Shown: piece after piece, positions 1 through 10,779 of the stretch | How positions within the stretch are numbered: position 1 is the stretch's first letter | Layout: each line of letters begins with the position of its first letter | Assembly (NCBI GenBank): GCA_964017185.1 | Contig: OZ024872.1 | Span: 64,097,932 to 64,161,931, forward strand | DNA length: 64,000 nt | Reading direction: 5' to 3' | Origin: Rugalucina vietnamica | Taxonomy: Eukaryota > Mollusca > Bivalvia > Lucinida > Lucinidae | Translations under genes and position numbers: made by a program | Notes under the pieces: generated by a model | What the model saw: the letters and a program-made list of their open reading frames with translations, nothing else | The model's database searches: none | Told to the model about the DNA's origin: nothing

Positions 1-170
1 GTAGCACCCTGAGTTTATCGTTACGAGTTAAATGATGAATGTCGATTCCAAATTGTATAGATTCTATTATTAGTCATTTATGTCATAATTATAAATTTGA
101 AAAATAAGTAAAATGAAAAGCATACATATATTGTTTTCCGTTGCGTGACTTACGAATGACTTTGGTACAG

Positions 171-2823
171 AACAACCTTTAAAAACGAATAACGTATACC
201 AGCTACCGTTTGGTAGTGAATGTTCCCATGATGTCATCAAGGACATTTGTGTTGACAAACTTCCCGTCCCAAACATTGTCAATTACGTTTGGTGTAAGAA
301 TCAGTCTGTAGGTTTCTTCCAATTTCTAAGTTTTATGAGTGCTGCCAAGTTTATAAAGCCTTGTGTGTTCCTGTTCCATGGAGACGCTTTACCGTATGGC
401 AAATATTGGGACATATTTACAAAGTATTACCCAAGAATCATACACATATACAGAGAGTGCCCGAAGAAAGTTGGAAATAGTTCAATCAACTGGATTGAAC
501 ATTCGGCTGATTTAATGAGGATAGAAGCGCTTATTGGTGAGTCGACATCATTTATTTATTGTGTATGTAAGCAAACGAACATGTATGTACTTTTTGATTT
601 GTATTTTAGTTCCGCTTGCATTTATTACTTATTGTCGGTAAATGCATTTTGTATATTATTTATTGATTTAAAATGACCTTTGAAAATTTATCATTGCATT
701 CATCTAAAATACTGGCGCATATCACTTATCTTTTTAAGGAAAAAAATCTAGGCTAAGTGTCAGTTTCAGCCTTCTGATACACTTCAAGGTTTCACAGAAT
801 TAGTAATAAAAGTTAGTATACATGTATATGTATGTTTTGCTTCTGATTGTTTCAGAGTACGGTGGTATTTTCGTAGATTGGGATACAATTTGGCTGCGTT
901 CACCTGAACATCTAAGACATTTCAAATATACGCAGGTAAGCCAGATGAACCCGCTACATCGTTTTCATACATTTCTCAGTGAAACGCTTTTATACTATCT
1001 GCCAGCTATAGTTAAATATAGATATACGCTCGACTGCATGAAGTGCATAGATCTATGATAGTCACGTTCAAGTTTTAGAAGTCCATAACTTAATAGCCTT
1101 TGACTAGAAAGCTTTCATACTTGGATCATAGGATCTGAAATATTGTTTCCTTTTTATTCCTTAGCAGAAGCAACTGGTAGGACATTCATCTTCTAATTTT
1201 GTGACACTGACTTGTGTGTCATGACGATAAGGGTGGGTTGACCTAATTTCAATGGTCCAGTGATTTTGTCTCATATCTTGACAATCAAATAGAATATTTT
1301 CATACTTCTTTCCGATTATGAGTGAGTATGACAAGTCCTCTGATCCCAGTAACTTATTATAGGCAACAATGATCTAATTCACGATTCAGTGATGTCCCGG
1401 CACTCAATTTGTATATGAACATATACATACTTCTTTCACATTATGTTTGCGTATGACAAGACCTTTGTTTCATAAGTTTTTTCTAGGTCACTGTGACCTT
1501 ATTTCATAATTCAGTGTTTTTTCCCTTATATCTTGACACTAAGTTGGTATATTTTCATACTTCTTTCAGATTATGAGTGAGTATGACCAGATCTTTGACT
1601 GAAATACTTAAAGGGCACGGTGATCTAATTTCATGATTTAGTGATTTTGTCTTGTATCTCGGCACATAGTTGGACATTTGAACATTTAGTGATTCTATGT
1701 CATTTTGACCTGATTTCATGGTTCAGTGATTTTGCCTTAAAATCTCAGCACTCACTTAGTATATGAGCGTACGTCTTTCACAATATGAGTGAATTTAACC
1801 CGAACTTTCACTCAAAATATGTCTTAGGTCTCTGCGACCCAATTTCATGGTTGAATGACTGCCTTGTTTCGTGACACTCTGTAAGTATATTGTCATACGT
1901 CTTTAAGATTATAAGTAAGTTTTGTCAAACCGTTGAAAAAAACGTACTTATAGGTAACTGTGACCTAATTTTATGGTTCAGTGATTCTGATTTATGTCTA
2001 GACACTCAATTTCTATGTTATCATACTTCTTTCATATAATATGTATGACTAGACCTTTGACCCCAATTCGTTCGCTTTATATCTCAACATTAATTGTGTA
2101 TATGATAATATTTCTTTACATTATGAGAGGGTATAACTCGACTCTTGACCCCAAAGTATTTAAAAGTCACTGTGACATGGTTTCATGGTTCAGTGATTGT
2201 CCTAACGTTTTCAAAGGCCAGAAGCAGTCGAACACTCTGTCCTGCGACAACTCTTATTACTTACATATTTTCGTTTGCATTTGTTAAATAATTGTCTACG
2301 AAATCCAACCGTAAACTGCGGTTGAAATTATCGGTCTTCATATTGGACATATTAAACATATGTACGCATTATGCAAAATGATTGCCAGAGCTTTATGAGT
2401 TGGGTGAACAGACGTGATAAATTGTTATTTTACTTTTAGGGATACGGGATGACAAATCTTTTGTCCAACTCAGTGATGTTTGCCGTGAAGAATGCCTCTT
2501 TCCTTCACCTGTGGCACCGACAGTATGAAACGAATTACAAAAATACAGGATGGGGTTACAACTCCCTAGGCGTTCCAACAACGCTCGCCAAGAATAACCC
2601 AAGTCTTATTCATATAGCGGGATATAAATTTGTTAAGCCAAATGCAAATCAGAGAAAACTAATATTTACAGAAAATTTTGACTGGTCGGAGAATTATGCT
2701 ATTCATCTTTTCATAAGATTCTACAAAAAGAAAACTGATGAATACGTAATAAGGAACTTCAATACAACTATCGGAAGTGTGTCCAGACACGTTTTATTCG
2801 GAAATAAAGAATTGTGCCTATAA
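171..2823 (+). CDS. DXD-motif glycosyltransferase (Gly_transf_sug-like), 3' three exons
   Basis: Three exons join in frame: about 171-536, 856-935 and 2440-2823. The donor at 537 reads GTGAGT, the acceptor is at 854-855 after a pyrimidine-rich run, the donor at 936 reads GTAAGC, and the acceptor is at 2438-2439 (TTTACTTTTAG). The phase-1 junction of exons 1 and 2 creates EYGGIFVDWDTIW, which holds the D-x-D metal/nucleotide-sugar site of Golgi sugar transferases. Upstream are PNIVNYVWCKN and SADLMRIEALIE, typical of the start of this domain; downstream is NSVMFAVKNASFLHLWHRQY, then GYNSLGVPTTLA. The frame is open back to a TGA at 146-148, and an acceptor-like CAG ends at 170, so an N-terminal exon with the membrane anchor should lie further 5'. 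The stop is TAA at 2821-2823. Donor sugar and acceptor are unknown; family-level inference is an alpha-linked hexose or HexNAc transferase. Exon boundaries are by eye. Confidence 0.85.
1226..2205. repeat. Diverged ~125-bp tandem repeat inside glycosyltransferase intron 2
   Basis: About eight imperfect copies occupy most of the second intron. Each copy has a GACCTAATTTCATGGTTCAG-like start (near 1239, 1371, 1495, 1621, 1717, 1839, 1961 and 2173), then a CTTATATCTCGACACT-like stretch, then CATACTTCTTTCA and ATTATGAGTGAGTATGAC. Spacing is about 95-210 bp and mostly near 125. Copies differ a good deal from each other, so the array is old. Confidence 0.75.
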
Positions 2824-2827
2824 AAGT

Positions 2828-2833
2828 AATAAA
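2828..2833 (+). terminator. Polyadenylation signal AATAAA
   Basis: A canonical AATAAA begins five bases after the stop codon of the glycosyltransferase. If used, the 3' UTR is very short; a more distal site is possible. Confidence 0.45.
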
Positions 2834-2931
2834 GTAAAATTAACAGAGTTTAAAATTAGAAATTATACACAGGTGATATCATACTTTATATTTCAAACTT
2901 GACAGTTAAGACTTCACAGTTCAGACATGCA

Positions 2932-3120
2932 GTGCGGGTAACTGACTGGCCGCCTATTGGGAAACAACAGTTCACATGGCTTATGATATTTTTTCTCTTT
3001 GTATAAGCAGTACCTGCTTGTCAATATTGTTTTTGCCATCTCGGTATCTGTAGACAATGGGAATTTCTTTCCAGTTGTGTCATTTCCTGATCAATGCTTG
3101 TTTTTACCTTTTCACACTTT
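2932..3120 (+). repeat. Interspersed repeat S, old decayed copy
   Basis: The order of S-family landmarks is preserved at low identity: GGTAACTGA.TGGCCGCCTATTGGGAAA, then a GCTTATGATAT block, then a CATCTCGGT block with AATGGGAATTTCTTTC, then CATTTCCTGATCAATGCTTG and ending TTTTTACCTTTT. It is the most diverged S copy in the window. Confidence 0.6.
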
Positions 3121-3982
3121 ATAATTCATTGATAACCTGCGGATCAATAATCCTGTAGATATATATTCATTCATTCCTTGAATTTGTATTCATTTCTGTT
3201 CACACGAGGATCGGTCAAAAAGTTATGTCACTTTATTTATCAAAGCCTGCCATTAAAAATATTTCAAAAGATAAATATCTATTTGAAAGGCCATCTCCCT
3301 GACTATTACCGGTGGCAAAACAAGAGAGGCAATTAAAAAGACGTTGAATGGATTAAAAAGAACAGAGGGAACCCAAAAGAAAAGAAAGAAAAGAAAAAAG
3401 AAAAAAAATATATATATTTCTAAAAATATACGTATATTGCTTTAATATGTTTTGTAATGTTCAAAAAGGAAGGCTTCGCCAGTTTTTGAAAGTTTATTTT
3501 AGTCATACGAAATAGGCCGCAATCATGATCGAGTGCAAACAGCACAAGTACTAAAAGACTGGATGTGGAGTCTCCCTATAACCTGCAATAAAACGGATTT
3601 CAGTCGTAGGAGGTTTTTCATAGTCTTGAACTTTTACATATGTTTGAATATAGGTACCTACGCAACGCAACGTAACGTTTTTTTTTTGTTTTTTTTTTTG
3701 TTTTTTTTTTTTTGTTTTTTTTTTTAACTAGTAGTATCGATAAACTGGAGAAATCGTATGGCATTACAGAAGGAAACACTTTGTTGGCGGTCGCCTGATT
3801 CACTCTGCTTTTGCCAACAAATCTTGCTATTGAACAACACAACTTCTGTTGTGAGTCCTTGATTTCTGACTACAATGTTCAATTCAAATTAGTCACAGTT
3901 TCTTAGGCGACTTCTTAAATGCGCTGGTTTATAAAAAATATTCTTATACCTAGCGTTTTGCAAAAACAAACGAATGATATTT
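3121..3982. other. Non-coding; A-rich and T-rich low-complexity tracts
   Basis: No gene or known element was recognised. A purine-rich AAAGAAAAGAAAG tract lies at about 3360-3412 and a T-tract broken by single Gs lies at 3679-3726. Short ORFs here are low-complexity artefacts. Confidence 0.6.
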
Positions 3983-4211
3983 GAGCCGCCTCGTGGGAAA
4001 ACCAACAATGTGGTTTCCGAACTGGTCCGACACAAACCGACCTGTACAAACACAGAAAAGAGCTAGAAGCTTGAAATTTCGGATTTAAGTAGGAATTGCA
4101 ATATCGGAGTAGCGAAAACAAAAGCGCTGATCAGCTTCGCGGTTACCGCGAAGCTGATCTGCGTCTTTGTTTTCGTCTATGCAGATTGTTGGTTTTCCCA
4201 TGAGGCGGCTC
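3983..4211 (+). mobile_element. MITE family M, copy 1
   Basis: A 229-bp element with ~27-bp terminal inverted repeats that begin GAGCCGCCTCGTGGGAAAAC on the left; the right end is its complement with one mismatch. The centre holds a perfect 14-bp hairpin (GATCAGCTTCGCGG, loop TTA, complement) at 4129-4159. The same architecture recurs at 41176-41409, 21275-21509 and, in reverse, 59311-59508. Flanks read ATTT on both sides in copies 1 and 2, so the target duplication is ambiguous. There is no coding capacity; mobilisation in trans is inferred. Confidence 0.85.
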
Positions 4212-4407
4212 ATTTGAAGTGCTGGAGTATAACTAGAATCCATATTACTGCTTTCATATAATTTCATATATTTCAATTAATAAAGTATATAGTCTTTTCC
4301 TGTGTTTGCGAAGCAGGGTTTGTACCGAACCTGGTCAAAAACTAGGAGATGTTTTCTGTGACACTTGAAAATTGTCCGCACATTATTATTCAGCACAACC
4401 TATTCAT

Positions 4408-5546
4408 ATACTAATGTCCAATGAAAACGTACCACCTACAAAAGTGTAAAAAATATGTTTTTGACTGAACATTTCAGTTTGTCTATTTGATATTTCATTA
4501 CTGTGATAACCTGTTCAAATCATGGCACGTTCGCAAATCTGTCTGATAAGTGATGCTCCGAGGATAAAGCAACCAAGACGTTAACCGTCAAAATGAAAAT
4601 CACAAAAACTGTATTCGAATGCGCCAGATGTGAATAAATTTTCAATCACGCATCGACTCGCGCCTAGAAGATGCATAACGTCGAAACATGAAGAATTCGA
4701 CAGTCAGTGTGCTTCGAAAACGTCAACGTGGAATTCTTGACGTCATAAGCAACATTTTGACCGCTGCACAATAACAGAGACATTAAAAAGGCAATCAAAT
4801 GTCTGCAGCAAAATTGCGATTAAATCATAGATGTGAGCCGTTTTGTCCAGAAACCTTGCCCATTACATCATAAAGGCTTAGGATTTTGATGTTTAATGGC
4901 TAACGTAAAGCGTTAAAATCGCAAACACGTTGGACCTAAATGACCTGTACATCTTTTATTGTACGCTTACATTTATCTCGACAAACAAAAACGATTTTCA
5001 GAAATTCTGACTCGATAGCGTTTCCGGAAGCGGCTGGATAGAAGCTTAAAATTGACGTCAGTCATCGAACGTCATTCTAGAAAATGATTTCGGTGACGTT
5101 TTGCATATGTTAAGATTCGTATTCCCAAAATAAACTGTTTTTTGGGATATCTGTATGAAAGAAACCGTTTGTGAACGTTTTTTGACCGAATTTGCAAGAC
5201 TTTGCGTTTTTGAGGCGTGCATGGTGACGCGAAGAGCGCTTTTACCGTGTATTGTGATGCGATGTAGTGGTTGACTAGGCGGCGAATAGTTCGTAGAGCT
5301 ACTCGCATACGGGAAAATCATTTCCGGGATTTTTGGATCAGTCATAACTTACGTAAAATTGAATAAACGTAATTTGTAGTCTGACGTAACGTCGCTTACA
5401 AACCGTCGCGGGGGGATAAACTTTTGGCGTAGAAACATTGTATTCAACCTATATAACATAAGGAAACATCATATGTGCACAAAGGTTTTGATATCCCGCA
5501 ACTAAGAGCATCCGAGGAGTGGTACGTTTTCATTGGACATGAGTAT
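4408..5546. mobile_element. 1.14-kb non-autonomous TIR element with TA flanks
   Basis: A 28-bp inverted repeat (left 4408-4435, right 5519-5546; core ATGTCCAATGAAAACGTACC) differs at one position between the arms. A TA dinucleotide at 4409-4410 and 5544-5545 fits a Tc1/mariner-like target duplication, which would make the ends CTAATGTCC and CTCATGTCC. The interior has no convincing ORF on either strand. It holds two perfect TGACGTCA octamers, at 4738-4745 and 5053-5060. Confidence 0.65.
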
Positions 5547-6250
5547 GTATAATGAAAATCAGCCGATGCATGTTCTGAAAGATCTCTTTAAATTTATATT
5601 TTATCATTGTAATCCTTAGCTTGTTCGAAATTACTTCGAGGTCTTTGCTCTAGACGTATATGTCTAACCACAATGTTAACAAATCGTAATTAAACATGAC
5701 CTTTGCAAATGAAATATCTAGACTTGTTATTGCATTTAACTGCCTGCGGGTAGGGGAAAACATGTTTCAATTTTGTTGCCTGGAAAAAAAATATCTAAGC
5801 GGAAGAGGAACGGTAATTAGCGTCGCAAAACGCCATGATTAGCCCGAGGCTGTAACTGGCCATTTACATTTACATTTAATTAATTAATAAACGATTTTCG
5901 TCAAAACTTAAATAAACAGAAAACCCTATTTTAACACCAGCTCCTCGAAACGGTAAGACCAACAGCAATGAAAACAAAGTATTTCCTCACAGCATGTAGG
6001 ATGTTCCGCTGGTTCTTCCAATCTTCAAAATCCCCAATAGTGTGTAAGACCAATGAATATGCAGTTGCCGAAAGTGCCAAAATCGATTTTACACATCAAT
6101 TGGTACAATGAATTTGCCCGCAATTAACAACCTCTCTGTCATAATATTTGTTCTAATAAAATTTTCAATATTTACAGCTGAAAAAAATCTGTGTATTTTC
6201 AATCTTGGCATGAATCATAAGAGCGGGTAGGTATTTGGTGAGTAGATAAG
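5547..6250. other. No recognised feature
   Basis: AT-rich sequence without a supported ORF. A short AAAATTTTCA...CAGCTGAAAAAAAT motif near 6162-6193 resembles sequence beside the H hairpins (22.5 and 26.2 kb) and may be a small old repeat. Confidence 0.5.
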
Positions 6251-6254
6251 TAAC

Positions 6255-6704
6255 TGCGTGGGATTCAAGGTGGACAATCACGTGACAAAAATAAATTATT
6301 GTGTACTAGTATTCGGACAGAACCATTAAGCAAATCGGCCATAAATTTCTCAAAACTAAATGAAATTTCACGGGGTAAAGTGTACATACCCCGGAACGGT
6401 ACGTTTTAAACAGCAATATAACGGTCAGTATAATATGCTGTCTAATAGATTCCCCCGATCAACTTGATTTATATTTTAACACCAAGGTTGCTCGGGGTTA
6501 TCTAGTAAACAAAAGTGCACAATATATTGACTGTTGTACAACGGTTTAGAGTTTATCATTCCGAGATATGTGCACTTCACCCGAAGAAATTTCATACAGT
6601 TTTTAAGGAAAATACTGCCGGTTTACCAAATGGTTATGTCCGAATACTAGTACACAAAAATCAATTTAAGTCACGTGATTATCTATCTTGGGGAGTTAGA
6701 CCGA
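6255..6704. repeat. Large imperfect fold-back (inverted repeat) element
   Basis: Two arms of roughly 115 to 200 bp are inverted copies. The left arm starts near AATCACGTGAC (6277) with TGTGTACTAGTATTCGGACA; the right arm carries the complement, ending at GTCACGTGATTAT near 6683. Arm identity is roughly three quarters, with a loop around 6460-6505. This fits an old fold-back MITE. No ORF spans it convincingly. Confidence 0.7.
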
Positions 6705-6744
6705 GTGAGTGTTGATAGAAGGGAGCGTCTGGCAGACGGAAAGT

Positions 6745-7045
6745 TTCGGATCAAATTACAGTATAATGAGGCTGCAACCAACAGTCTTAAATAAACCTTT
6801 TGTGAATGCAGACACGTGATAACAATAATATGTGATATAAACGTAGATAGTAATAACCCATCTATACAGCATCTTAAGATTAATACACATTTGTAAAAAC
6901 CATACACAGCAATATGAAAAAGAGACGATTCTTCATCTTATTTTGACACAGTTTTGCATTTCATCTACACTAAACTAGTGCTTTATACAGTTATATACAT
7001 ATTGGTATTTGTATCTCGCCTGCTTATTGCTGTCTACATGCTTAG
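6745..7045 (+). repeat. Interspersed repeat K, copy 1
   Basis: Shares TACAGTATAATGAGGCTG, then an AAACCTTTTGTGAATGCAGAC block, then a TCTTATTTTGACAC block and finally GTATCTCGCCTGCTTA with copies at 27240-27600 and 28450-28800. Family identity is unknown. Confidence 0.65.
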
Positions 7046-7135
7046 GTTCAGAATCAGAATCAGAATAGTTTACTGGTGAAACGTCAAACTGACAATACCA
7101 CACCAGGGGGGGGGATTGGGCTTGACCGGAGGGGA

Positions 7136-7965
7136 TTAGTCCCGAGCTCTCACAAGAGAAGTAAATTTAGACTTACAATCATCTGACAATTCAGCAGAGA
7201 AGATCAGAGAATCAGGGAGTTCACTCCAATCTCTAATAGTCTGGGTGAAAAAAACTGTGTAAATAGGCATTTGTACTTGCTGAAGGTATCTGAAATGCCA
7301 AGGAGTGTTGATTCCTGCAACGCCTATTTTTGGGGATAAGGTCATCCGTGTGTATTTTGCTCTCCCTTTTAGACCTTTGTAAAGCAATATAATTCTATTA
7401 TCCTTCCTTCTCTTCTGCAGGGATTCCTATTTTAGTTTTTAAGGATGTCAGTCATACTACCTTTTTCATAGTTCCTAGTTACAAACCTAGCCGCACGCTT
7501 TTGCACTTTCTCCAAATCATCTATCAGACCTTCATAATGAGGGTCCCAAACTGAGCTACCATATTTAAGAATAGGTCTCACCAGACCTTTATACATGTAG
7601 GCAGCTTCTCTCACATCTTGGGGGCAAGAAAACAGATTTCGTCTCAAAAAACCAAGGGTCCTATTGGCTTTGGTGCACACATTATGGTTGTGAGTGTTCC
7701 ATTTTAAATCCTTAGTTATTGTTACACCAAGATATTTGATACTTTCAACATTTTCCAACACAGTACCCTCAAGCTTGTAAGAAGCCTCCACATTCTTAAT
7801 TTCACGATAACAGACACAATCATCAACAAAGAGTCTGATTTCCGATTCAATATCCGAGGTGATATCATTTATATGCAACGAAAACAACAAGGGGCCAAGA
7901 AGATCGGTGCCCTGTGCGACACCAGATACAACAGGGGCCCAGTCTGATTTAACGCCATGAACCAC
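7136..7965 (-). pseudogene. Jockey/CR1-like LINE reverse transcriptase, 3' fragment
   Basis: On the minus strand the sequence reads SGVAQGTDLLGPLLFSLHIND followed by LFVDDCVCY, the RT B and C blocks; the usual FADD box is FVDD here. It then jumps to KYLGVTITKDLKWNTH and to FLRRNLFSCPQDVREAAY, KYGSSVWDPH and LEKVQKRAARFV, the thumb/C-terminal region of jockey- and CR1-type LINEs. About 60-80 residues expected between the C box and YLGV are missing, so there is an internal deletion near 7800. A second piece in another frame (7136-7387) contains TIRDWSELPDSLIFSAE, the usual end of such ORF2 proteins. The copy is 5'-truncated, frameshifted and dead. Confidence 0.88.
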
Positions 7966-7991
7966 AACTCTTTGTTATCTATAGCAAAGGA

Positions 7992-8387
7992 AGGTTTTAA
8001 CCCAACCATGGTTAATAACTATGCTGCCTCCTGTAATTGCACACCAGTGGGTCGGGCGTCAGACTCTATGCTGGCACCGACGTAAAACTTGGTTGGGGCC
8101 GGAGTTTCTTGTCCCTTGTTTGGCCCACCGGCGTTCAACTGGTGTTTTTCTTTTGCTCCAGATTTCAGTAATGTTGTTCTGTGTCCAGGGATCTCCATCG
8201 CCGGACAGCTTATTATATCTGCGAGTCCTCCTTTTTGATTCATCATGGTGGTAATCATATTTTATTGGTTTGTCTTTGATGGTTCATTGGCTAGTTAGAG
8301 ATTCATCACGAGGACAGAACAAGTATCTAATTGTTGTGAACCATTGTAGGGATGAGAGTGAGGTAAGGCGCCTGTAGAACGTTTACC
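7992..8387 (+). repeat. Interspersed repeat S, 5' portion only
   Basis: Aligns with 47799-48384 and 53733-54220: AGGTTTTAACCC, CAGTGGGTCGGGCGTCAGAC, TTTTGATTCATCATGGTGGT and CTAGTTAGAGATTCATCACG occur in order. The common 3' portion with the hairpin is absent, so this copy is truncated on the usually constant side. Confidence 0.75.
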
Positions 8388-8867
8388 TTATAATAACTCA
8401 CTGATGGGGATATCGCATGGCCTTGGGAAAAGTGAGATCCTTAAGCGGCTGCCTGCATGAAAACTTGACCCAAAGGGAGTCGAAGAGGTAATATTGTAAC
8501 GGCACTGGCTATTGTCTGTTATTCTTATGGATACACCATTATTTTAGAAGCCTGTGTATTTTATTTATTTGCAAGTGTCAAAATGGAACCTGAAACGAAC
8601 CGAGGCCGAACCAAATATGTGCCAACTTTGCATCGGTTTTCCCAAGTAAATACGCGATGACATCGGTTATTGACGGTTAGAATAAATCAAGCATACTCTA
8701 AATAATCTAAGCATACCGTTCTTATTCTGCTTAATTATGTTTTGTGGCTGTATTTTGCGTCGATTCCCGTTCTAAAACTCGATTTCAAAGCTGTCATTCG
8801 CCGCATTTTAGTCGTGTCGAACGTAGATATCCGAGTGTTCCGAACGTTATTTTGACGACAACATCTC
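8388..8867. other. No recognised feature
   Basis: No ORF, RNA gene or repeat family was recognised. Confidence 0.5.
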
Positions 8868-8935
8868 TGACGTCACAGCGCGAGCTACTTGTTTGGTCGT
8901 GGGAATAAATAGGAAATCGTAGGCTCAGTTCGGCA
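8868..8935 (+). promoter_or_regulatory. Possible Pol II promoter: CRE plus TATA-like box
   Basis: A perfect TGACGTCA (8868-8875) is followed about 29 bp later by a TATA-like GAATAAATAGG (8903-8913), with GCTCAGTTCGGC about 20 bp further on as a possible start region. No gene is evident downstream; the 359-bp duplication follows. Confidence 0.25.
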
Positions 8936-8974
8936 GTTGCGAATTGGCTGGCAACTCACGCTGAAGGGTCTCTC

Positions 8975-9692
8975 CCTAAAATGCTGAGGCTTTTGCGCCG
9001 GGATCGTTGTTGATTCGCCATGGTGTACAAGCTTAAGGGTTTGTAGGCAGAATGTGTCAACAAAGATGCCGATCTTGGCGCTTGAAGTGCTCTCATTGTG
9101 GGTGGGACCCATGGTTGAAACTTTATTTCCTTTGTTTCCTATTTAACATGTAAATTGATATCTCACAGACGAACTTGGCACATATTTTCCTATTAATTAT
9201 TTCTCATCTTAAGGATACAGTTTTTGGTATCCGTTTGACAGCAATTAAGGAATATTTCATACCCTATGCCAAGCTAGGATAAGTTCCGCCAAGCTCGGTG
9301 AAATCAACCCGTTTAGGCGAAGACACACTTTAACCTAAAATGCTGAGGCTTCTGCGCCGGGATCGTTGTTGATTCGCCATGGTGTACAAGCTTAAGGGTT
9401 TGTAGGCAGAATGTGTCAACAAAGATGCCGATCTTGGCGCTTGAGGTGCTCTCATTGTGGGTGGGACCCATGGTTGAAACTTTATTTCCTTTGTTTCCTA
9501 TTTAACATGTAAATTGATAGCTCACAGACGAACTTGGCACATATTTTCCTATTAATTATTTCTCATCTAAAGGATACAGTTCTTGGTATCCGTTTGACAG
9601 CAATTAAGGAATATTTCATACCCTATGCCAAGCTAGGATAAGTTCCGCCAAGCTCGGTGAAATCAACCCGTTTAGGCGAAGACACACTTTAA
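8975..9692. repeat. Two-copy 359-bp tandem duplication
   Basis: Units 8975-9333 and 9334-9692 are nearly identical over their whole length, differing at only a handful of sites. Each starts CCTAAAATGCTGAGGCTT and ends in GAAGACACACTTTAA. Each unit ends with degenerate GCCAAGCTCGGTGAAAT / CCGTTTAGGCGAAG motifs that continue into 9800-9860. There is no ORF; the high identity implies a recent duplication. Confidence 0.93.
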
Positions 9693-10371
9693 CCTGAATT
9701 TGTGCTACTTATGCATTAGTTCATTGGACAACCTGAGTCTGTGTTCTGTCTTGCCAGCCATGAATTAAAGCTGTTGTGTGTCTTGCTTCTATTTGCGTGA
9801 CGTTTCGCCCATTTCGGTGCAGTTTCGCCCATCTCGGTGAAATTCCGCCAAGCTAGGCGACACCCTTAATATGATTTAGTCTTCACTATTTGATACTATG
9901 TTAATGAATGCAATACTTTGATATTTTAGGGAATTATTTGTCTAAGGTGTTGAGTTGTATAACTGCAAATATTAGGATTTAATGCATACTTTTAAGGTTA
10001 GGAGCTGAGTTATACAACTTCATGTATTGTACTTACACTTATATTTGAATGTTAGGGAATAGTAGTGTAACTGTCTCTCTTTAACTGCAACTGCACTGAC
10101 TTAGTATAACTGCAACTGCATTGATTGAGTATAACTGTAACTGCATCTACTAAGTATACTTGTATCTACACTATCTTTCAAGCAATAGTAAATGCACTGA
10201 ATTTAATTAGATCTATACCTGTAACTGCACTAGGTTAATTCTGTTATGTATAGCTTCAACTGCACCTAACTGTTTCTTTAATAAATACGTATTAGTGTAA
10301 TTGTATTAATAGTAAAAAGGTGTATCCATTGATATTGTATTCTTATAAAAATAAAATGTGTATATTTGAAT
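9693..10371. other. Non-coding, short degenerate AACTGCA repeats
   Basis: From about 10078 to 10270 a degenerate unit of 25-35 bp recurs (TAACTGCAACTGCACT, GAGTATAACTGTAACTGCAT and similar). From 9795 to 9860 short GTTTCGCCCATTTCGGTG-type motifs recur. No gene was seen. Confidence 0.6.
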
Positions 10372-10570
10372 TGCTTCAGCCATCATATTGTTAAGAAACA
10401 AAATAGATTTAGAAAATTGAAACAATGGCTCAAGTGTCATTTCACTCCCAAGTAGCATAGCTATCAGCCCAGGTCGGATCCACATAAAATTCCTAGTGAA
10501 TTCATTGTGACTGGTCACCTATCCTGACAATATAAAGAGAGTATACACTCGACCAGGTGGTCCCGTTGCA
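10372..10570 (+). repeat. 5' LTR of Gypsy-type element
   Basis: TG...CA-bounded; matches 14423-14623 almost base for base, except for a two-base GG insertion in the 3' copy. A TATA-like AATATAAAG lies at 10530-10538, upstream of TACACTCGACC. Confidence 0.85.
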
Positions 10571-10573
10571 ATT

Positions 10574-10591
10574 TGGTGTCAGAAGTAGGAT
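10574..10591 (+). promoter_or_regulatory. Primer binding site, tRNA-Leu-like
   Basis: TGGTGTCAGAAGTAGGAT lies just after the left LTR. It matches the complement of the CCCACTTCTGACA-CCA 3' end of metazoan tRNA-Leu with one mismatch (A for G). Confidence 0.75.
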
Positions 10592-10779
10592 AACCACTAT
10601 CTAAAAGACGTTATTATCATCGGATATTTTGCTGCAAAATATCCTGCTGTTTGCTGTGCACAGTCAGAGCAGCTGACGATGACGTGTGCAAGATATATTA
10701 GATCCTGGTGTTTGATCGTTGCTACTTTGGAAGTGAACTGACATACTGAATAAAAATAATTCAGCAATCAACTTTCAAA

